Assembly (NCBI GenBank): GCA_916720015.1
Contig: CAKAPZ010000035.1
Coordinates: 1-9,084, forward strand
Reading direction: 5' to 3'
Length of the DNA: 9,084 nucleotides
DNA from: an uncultured Atopobium sp.
GTDB taxonomy: Bacteria; Actinomycetota; Coriobacteriia; Coriobacteriales; Atopobiaceae
Position 1 is the first letter of the stretch; each line of letters starts with the position of its first letter. Position numbers and translations under genes: made by a program. The notes beneath the pieces are model-generated. The model was not told the origin of the DNA. It made no database searches and saw only the letters and a list, made by a program, of their open reading frames with translations. Positions 5,458 through 9,084 of this stretch are shown in pieces.

Positions 5458-6972
5458 TTGTCAGAGAAGCAGGTAAGAGTACGTTTTGCGCCATCCCCAA
5501 CAGGCAAGCTGCACATCGGAGGTGCACGTACTGCTATCTATAACTGGGCTTTTGCTCGTGCAAATGGTGGCAAGTTTATTCTTCGTATTGATGACACAGA
5601 TCCTACGCGCTCAACTGAAGAGAATACTCAGATTATCCTGCGCGCTATGAAGTGGCTTGGCCTTGATTGGGACGAGGGTCCCGATAAGGGCGGCGATTGC
5701 GGTCCTTATAGCCAGACCGAGCGCCTTGACTTGTATCGTGAGGCAGCAAATAAACTGCTGGCAGAGGGCAAGGCTTACCCTTGCTTCTGCACGCCAGAAA
5801 AGCTTGCTGAAGACAAGAAGGCCGCAGAAGAGCGCCACGACCCCTTCCAGGGCTATCAGCGTACCTGCAGAAACATTGATCCAGCAGAGGCTCAGCGCCG
5901 CATTGATGCTGGTGAGCCTTATACCATCCGCATCAAGGTTCCTCTGGACCGCGGTGACGTCATTGTTCACGACGCTGTTCACGGTGACGTAACTTTTAAT
6001 GCTCGCGAGCTTGATGACTTCATCATCTTCCGCTCCGATGGCACTCCAACCTACAACTTTGCTACCGTTGTTGATGACGCTGGCATGGGCATCACCCACA
6101 TTATTCGTGGCGATGACCACCTGTCCAACACCCCTCGTCAGATTATGGTGTACGAGGCTCTGAGCGCACCTGTCCCAACCTTCGCTCACATCTCCATGAT
6201 TTTGGGCCCTGACGGCAAGAAGCTCTCCAAGCGCCATGGTGCAACTTCTGTTGAGGAGTATCGTGACCAGGGCTATCTTGCCGATGCCTTTGTCAACTAC
6301 CTGGCTCTTCTCGGCTGGTCGCTTGATGGCGAGACAACCATTGTGCCTCGCGACGTTTTGGCATCTCAGTTCTCTTTGGATCACGTTTCCAAAAACCCTG
6401 CTAAGTCTGATCCAGAGCGTCTGAACTGGATTAATGCAACCTATCTTGCCAATATGGACAACCAGACTTTTGCAAAGACTGTTCTGATTCCAGAGCTTGT
6501 GAGCGCTGGTCTTGAGCCTGTTCAGGGTAGTGCTACTGACGCAGAAGAGATTTACGCAACTCGTCCAGGCTGGTATGACCTGCTCTCCGAGATTCTTCGT
6601 CCTCGCACCACCGTAAGCCCAGACGTCATTGAGAAGTCTCGCTTCCTGTATGAGGGTGCAAACGTTACCTTTGATCAGAAGAGCGTTGAGAAGGGTCTTA
6701 CCAAAGACGCTGCTCAGAGTGCAACCGTTCTTGCTGCTGCAAAGACCGCTCTTGAGGGCGTTTCTGAGAGCGAGTGGAATGCCGCAGCAATTGATGCTGC
6801 CCTTGAGATGCTTCCAGAGCAGCTTGACCTCAAGAAGCGCGTTGTCTTCCAGTCCATTCGTGTTGCTGAGTGCGGCAACATGGTCTCCCCTCCTCTTGGA
6901 GAGTCTATGGAGCTTCTTGGCCGTGAGGTTTGCCTTGCTCGCCTTGAACGCGCTCTGGAGCTTTGCAAATAA
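5458..6972 (+). CDS. gltX: Glutamyl-tRNA synthetase
   Basis: This 504-residue class I synthetase activates glutamate with ATP and loads it on tRNA-Glu in the cytoplasm. The N-terminal catalytic domain shows FAPSPTGKLHIGGARTA (10-26), holding the HIGH-type signature H19-I-G-G, DDTDPTRS (45-52), the Cys109-x-Cys111 ... Cys137 cluster of the zinc-binding insertion, HIIRGDDHLSNTPRQ (214-228) and the KMSKS-type loop K255-LSK-R259. The remaining 200 or so residues form the helical anticodon-binding region. Length is normal and the frame is clean. Translation starts at a TTG (5458-5460) four bases after a very strong AAGGAGGAG (5447-5455), giving MSEKQVRVRF, which suits the family. No GlnRS is seen, and tRNA-Gln and tRNA-Glu genes lie downstream, so it may be a non-discriminating enzyme that also charges tRNA-Gln for later amidation; this is inference. 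Confidence 0.97.
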   Translation: MSEKQVRVRFAPSPTGKLHIGGARTAIYNWAFARANGGKFILRIDDTDPTRSTEENTQIILRAMKWLGLDWDEGPDKGGDCGPYSQTERLDLYREAANKLLAEGKAYPCFCTPEKLAEDKKAAEERHDPFQGYQRTCRNIDPAEAQRRIDAGEPYTIRIKVPLDRGDVIVHDAVHGDVTFNARELDDFIIFRSDGTPTYNFATVVDDAGMGITHIIRGDDHLSNTPRQIMVYEALSAPVPTFAHISMILGPDGKKLSKRHGATSVEEYRDQGYLADAFVNYLALLGWSLDGETTIVPRDVLASQFSLDHVSKNPAKSDPERLNWINATYLANMDNQTFAKTVLIPELVSAGLEPVQGSATDAEEIYATRPGWYDLLSEILRPRTTVSPDVIEKSRFLYEGANVTFDQKSVEKGLTKDAAQSATVLAAAKTALEGVSESEWNAAAIDAALEMLPEQLDLKKRVVFQSIRVAECGNMVSPPLGESMELLGREVCLARLERALELCK

Positions 6973-7036
6973 TGCGCTGAATGCGCTTGCCGCGTATTCT
7001 TCCAAACATAAGTGGGTATCAAAAGTAAAACCACAC

Positions 7037-7072
7037 AAGAGCTGTAAAACAGATGGTTTTGCAGCTCTTTTA
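7037..7072 (+). terminator. Intrinsic terminator of gltX
   Basis: AAGAGCTG (7037-7044) pairs with CAGCTCTT (7062-7069), a T-G wobble follows, and AAAAC (7046-7050) pairs with GTTTT (7056-7060), leaving a 5-base loop agatg. The 14-bp stem is followed by a short T tract. It lies 65 bases after the gltX stop and separates gltX from the serine dehydratase gene. An in-frame ATG (7053) falls in its loop and should not be taken as the start of the next gene. Confidence 0.85.
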
Positions 7073-7094
7073 TCGTTACCGTTTGTTTAGTTTT

Positions 7095-7106
7095 GGAGTA
7101 GTTATG
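7095..7106 (+). promoter_or_regulatory. Ribosome binding site and true start of the serine dehydratase gene
   Basis: GGAG at 7095-7098 stands five bases before ATG 7104-7106. This places the protein start 17 codons after the longest possible start (7053), which lies inside the gltX terminator. Starting here gives MISMSAFEVLGPIMVGPSSS, where the conserved family N-terminus begins directly. No clear promoter could be picked between the terminator and this site. Confidence 0.8.
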
Positions 7107-8753
7107 ATTTCTATGTCTGCGTTTGAGGTCCTCGGCCCCATTATGGTGGGTCCTTCTTCCTCGCACACAGCAGGAGCCTTGCGCATTGCCCTGGTTGCAC
7201 GCTCACTTGCACCAAAGCAGCTGGAGCGCGTTGAGTTTTGGCTCTACAACTCCTTCTCTCATACCCACCTTGGTCACGGCACCGATTACGCTCTGATTGC
7301 AGGCATCTTGGGCCTTGCTCCAGACGATACGCGTGTCCGTGAAGCGCTCACCTTGGCAGAAGAAGCCCACCTCAACTACAGCGTTATTGAGAAAGGTGAC
7401 GACGAGACTCTGCATCCAAACACCGTAGAAATTCACCTCTACGGTGCAGATAACGTCCACGTTTCCGTTATGGGCGAGTCCGTTGGTGGCGGCCGCATTC
7501 GCATTTCTGGCGTTAACGGCGTACGCATTCGCATGTCTGGCGATATGCCCACCATTTTTGTTTCACATCGCGATAAACCCGGTGTTCTTGCAGCTCTTAC
7601 CACCATTTTGGCTACGCAAAACATCAATGTTGCAACTATGCGTACCTTCCGCTCGGAGCGCGGGGGCTTTGCACACACCGTCTTTGAGATTGACGAGCCC
7701 ATTGAGCAGAAAGTCCTGGATCTCTTCCAGCTGGCACCTCACGTCTCATATGCCGCGCAGGTTTCTATTCCAGGAGCCGCTCCTCAGGTCACAAACGACG
7801 TGCTTTCGGGGGCGTTTGACAACGGCGCAGATCTTCTCGCCAGGTGCTCTAAGACGGGAGCCTCTATTGGCCAGATTATGCGCCAGCGCGAGAAGGACCT
7901 GCGACCAGATGCTAACGTAGACGCTGAGATGGCTCATGTTCTTGAGATTATGCGCGATGAGGTTCACGACACCATAAAGACACCTCGTCAGTCCATTGGT
8001 GGTCTGCTCAACGGCCAGGCCAAAACCGTAGCAAACACCCCAACACCAATCTCAAGTGCACTTATGGGCACCACGCAAACACGAGCCGTAGCCTACGCTA
8101 TGGCTGTGCTTGAGCGCTCAGCAACCATGGGTGTTATTGTCGCCGCTCCTACTGCAGGCGCTTCTGGCGTTGTACCAGGATCGCTTATCTCGGTAGCAGA
8201 AGAGATTGGTGCCACCGACGAGCAAGTTATTTCTGCGCTTTGGAATGCAAGCGCTATTGGAGCCATTCTAACCACCAACGCAAGTGTTTCTGGCGCTGAG
8301 GGCGGCTGTCAGGCAGAGGTTGGATCTGCTGCTGCCATGAGCGCATCTGCATTGACCGAGCTCTTGGGTGGCACTCCTCAACAGTGCTTGGACGCTGCTT
8401 CTATTGCCATCTCTAATCTTCTGGGACTAGTTTGTGACCCTGTCAGAGGTCTGGTTGAGTATCCTTGCCAAGACAGAAACGCCATTGGTGTAGCCGCAGC
8501 TGTAAGCTCCTCTCAGCTTGCTCTCGCAGGTGTTGGCAATCCTATTCCATTTGATGAAGTTGCTCATGCTATGGCAGAAGTTGGCGCAGCGCTCCCTGTT
8601 TCTCTCAGAGAAACAGCTAAAGGTGGCCTCGCTGCAACTCCAAGCGCTCCTACCGCATGCGCAAGTTGCACCGGCTGTGCCCCTCTTGACCAGGCGCTTA
8701 TTGATGCAGAACGCATGCTCAGCTCAAATACTAGAGACGTTCCTTGCGCTTAG
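7104..8753 (+). CDS. sdaA: L-serine ammonia-lyase, single-chain iron-sulfur type with ACT domain
   Basis: The 549-residue enzyme deaminates L-serine to pyruvate and ammonia using a [4Fe-4S] cluster, feeding amino-acid fermentation in the cytoplasm. The beta part comes first, with VLGPIMVGPSSSHTAG (9-24) and GHGTDYALIAG (57-67), then an ACT domain (about 149-220, core HRDKPGVLAALTTIL), which in this family binds regulatory ligands. The alpha part begins near 235, with APTAGASGVVPG (348-359). Cluster cysteines are C402 (EGGCQAEVG), C444 (VCDPVRG) and C455 (YPCQDRN), spaced 42 and 11 as in known single-chain enzymes. The family motif ETAKGGLA (503-510) is followed by an unusual tail with ACASCTGCA (C519, C522, C525) and a final PCA (C548), longer than the single C-terminal cysteine I recall from the Legionella enzyme. 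B. subtilis encodes the two parts as separate chains; here they are fused. Confidence 0.93.
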   Translation: MISMSAFEVLGPIMVGPSSSHTAGALRIALVARSLAPKQLERVEFWLYNSFSHTHLGHGTDYALIAGILGLAPDDTRVREALTLAEEAHLNYSVIEKGDDETLHPNTVEIHLYGADNVHVSVMGESVGGGRIRISGVNGVRIRMSGDMPTIFVSHRDKPGVLAALTTILATQNINVATMRTFRSERGGFAHTVFEIDEPIEQKVLDLFQLAPHVSYAAQVSIPGAAPQVTNDVLSGAFDNGADLLARCSKTGASIGQIMRQREKDLRPDANVDAEMAHVLEIMRDEVHDTIKTPRQSIGGLLNGQAKTVANTPTPISSALMGTTQTRAVAYAMAVLERSATMGVIVAAPTAGASGVVPGSLISVAEEIGATDEQVISALWNASAIGAILTTNASVSGAEGGCQAEVGSAAAMSASALTELLGGTPQQCLDAASIAISNLLGLVCDPVRGLVEYPCQDRNAIGVAAAVSSSQLALAGVGNPIPFDEVAHAMAEVGAALPVSLRETAKGGLAATPSAPTACASCTGCAPLDQALIDAERMLSSNTRDVPCA

Positions 8754-8771
8754 AGATGCGTTTTGTATAAT
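8744..8771 (+). promoter_or_regulatory. Possible distal promoter inside the serine dehydratase 3' end
   Basis: A perfect TATAAT (8766-8771) is preceded by TTGCGC (8744-8749) with 16 bases between. The -35 lies in the last codons of the serine dehydratase gene. It could add to transcription of the tRNA genes about 100 bases downstream. The -35 match is modest, and the AT-rich surroundings make chance possible. Confidence 0.4.
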
Positions 8772-8808
8772 ATTTTTTGCTGCAAACAGAATTTCTTGAA
8801 ATTATTGC

Positions 8809-8837
8809 TTGCATCTCTGACGAGTCTCCTTTATAGT
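8809..8837 (+). promoter_or_regulatory. Promoter of the tRNA-Gln/tRNA-Glu unit
   Basis: TTGCAT (8809-8814) and TATAGT (8832-8837) are separated by exactly 17 bases, the optimal housekeeping-sigma spacing. Transcription would begin near 8844, giving a short 5' leader of about 27 bases before the mature tRNA-Gln at 8871, as expected for a tRNA precursor. Confidence 0.6.
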
Positions 8838-8870
8838 TATTTCTCGCGCTGATGCGCACGGATGACATCT

Positions 8871-8944
8871 TGGGATATCGTCTAGTGGTAGGACAGCGGA
8901 TTCTGGTTCCGTCAACGGGAGTTCGACTCTCTCTATCCCAGCCA
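8871..8944 (+). tRNA. tRNA-Gln (anticodon CTG)
   Basis: The sequence folds as a full cloverleaf. The acceptor arm TGGGATA (8871-8877) pairs with TATCCCA (8934-8940); the U1-A72 first pair is typical of tRNA-Gln. The D arm is GTC...GAC with a GGT-containing loop. The anticodon stem GCGGA/TCCGT frames the loop TTCTGGT, giving anticodon CTG, which reads CAG codons. The T arm GGGAG/CTCTC holds TTCGACT. The discriminator is G and CCA is encoded (8942-8944). It is the first gene of a two-tRNA unit, with 19 bases to the next. Confidence 0.95.
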
Positions 8945-8963
8945 TGTCCTCCCAGTCATACAT

Positions 8964-9040
8964 GGCCCGTTCGTCTAGCGGTTCAGGACGCCGCCCTCTC
9001 AAGGCGGAGATCACCAGTTCGAATCTGGTACGGGCTACCA
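8964..9040 (+). tRNA. tRNA-Glu (anticodon CTC)
   Basis: The acceptor GGCCCGT (8964-8970) pairs with ACGGGCT (9030-9036), with a G-U first pair. The anticodon stem CCGCC/GGCGG frames the loop CTCTCAA, giving anticodon CTC for GAG codons. The T arm ACCAG/CTGGT holds TTCGAAT. The discriminator is A and CCA is encoded (9038-9040). It shares a promoter and terminator with tRNA-Gln, and is a substrate of the GltX encoded upstream. Confidence 0.96.
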
Positions 9041-9047
9041 AATGTTC

Positions 9048-9076
9048 AAGGACTTCTTCGGAAGTCCTTTTTGTTT
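9048..9076 (+). terminator. Terminator of the tRNA unit with UUCG tetraloop
   Basis: AAGGACTTC (9048-9056) and GAAGTCCTT (9061-9069) form a perfect 9-bp stem closed by TTCG on a C-G pair, the extra-stable tetraloop. A T-rich tract (9068-9072, then GTTT) follows. It begins only seven bases after the CCA end of tRNA-Glu. Confidence 0.92.
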
Positions 9077-9084
9077 ATCTCAAC

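Noticed and set aside
5611..7038. 475-codon minus-strand frame opposite gltX
   Set aside because: It mirrors the gltX coding frame almost entirely and runs through the gltX terminator; its sequence shows no family motifs. GltX itself is unmistakable.
8802..9041. 79-codon minus-strand frame over the tRNA genes
   Set aside because: It is the reverse complement of two well-formed tRNAs and their promoter; such tRNA-shadow proteins are a known annotation error.
1..9084. CRISPR array or tandem repeats
   Set aside because: No regularly spaced repeats were seen anywhere; the only clear repeat is the two-copy direct repeat around the exporter block.

Overview
The window looks like a chromosomal segment of a Gram-positive, mid-GC bacterium. 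The gene content (M18 aminopeptidase, single-chain iron-sulfur L-serine dehydratase carrying an ACT domain, a GluRS with no GlnRS visible, CCA-encoding tRNAs) and the codon style would fit an anaerobic actinobacterium of the Coriobacteriia (Atopobiaceae-like). That placement is inference from general familiarity; no search was possible.

Layout. Positions 1-161 (+) are the 3' end of an integral membrane protein gene, probably a transporter. Positions about 195-2040 hold a strikingly AT-rich block with one gene, an ABC half-exporter (224-1855, -). This block lies between two direct copies (114-194 and 2041-2115) of a sequence that contains the overlapping, convergent 3' ends of the membrane protein gene (+) and a spermidine-synthase-like gene (2057-2812, -). 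Each copy restores one of the two genes, so the block seems to have entered the gene overlap without breaking either neighbour. The right boundary is a perfect 10-bp inverted repeat (2016-2040) that also works as a terminator for the minus-strand gene entering the block. Next, on the minus strand, is an M18 metallo-aminopeptidase (2886-4244). A divergent intergenic region leads to a plus-strand run: a DEDDh-type 3'-5' exonuclease (4398-5366), glutamyl-tRNA synthetase with a TTG start (5458-6972) and its strong terminator (7037-7072), then L-serine ammonia-lyase (7104-8753). A promoter at 8809-8837 precedes tRNA-Gln(CTG) and tRNA-Glu(CTC), closed by a UUCG-tetraloop terminator at 9048-9076.

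How the genes fit together. The plus-strand half is mostly housekeeping: GltX charges tRNA-Glu and possibly, in a bacterium using the transamidation route, tRNA-Gln, and both tRNAs are encoded about 2 kb downstream. The peptidase and serine dehydratase suit an organism that ferments peptides and amino acids. The spermidine-synthase-like protein lacks the usual second active-site aspartate and is more likely a methyltransferase-fold protein of other function. The ABC exporter block is the accessory part of the window and the most interesting one: an apparently transferred single-gene cargo with duplicated flanks and no recombinase of its own.
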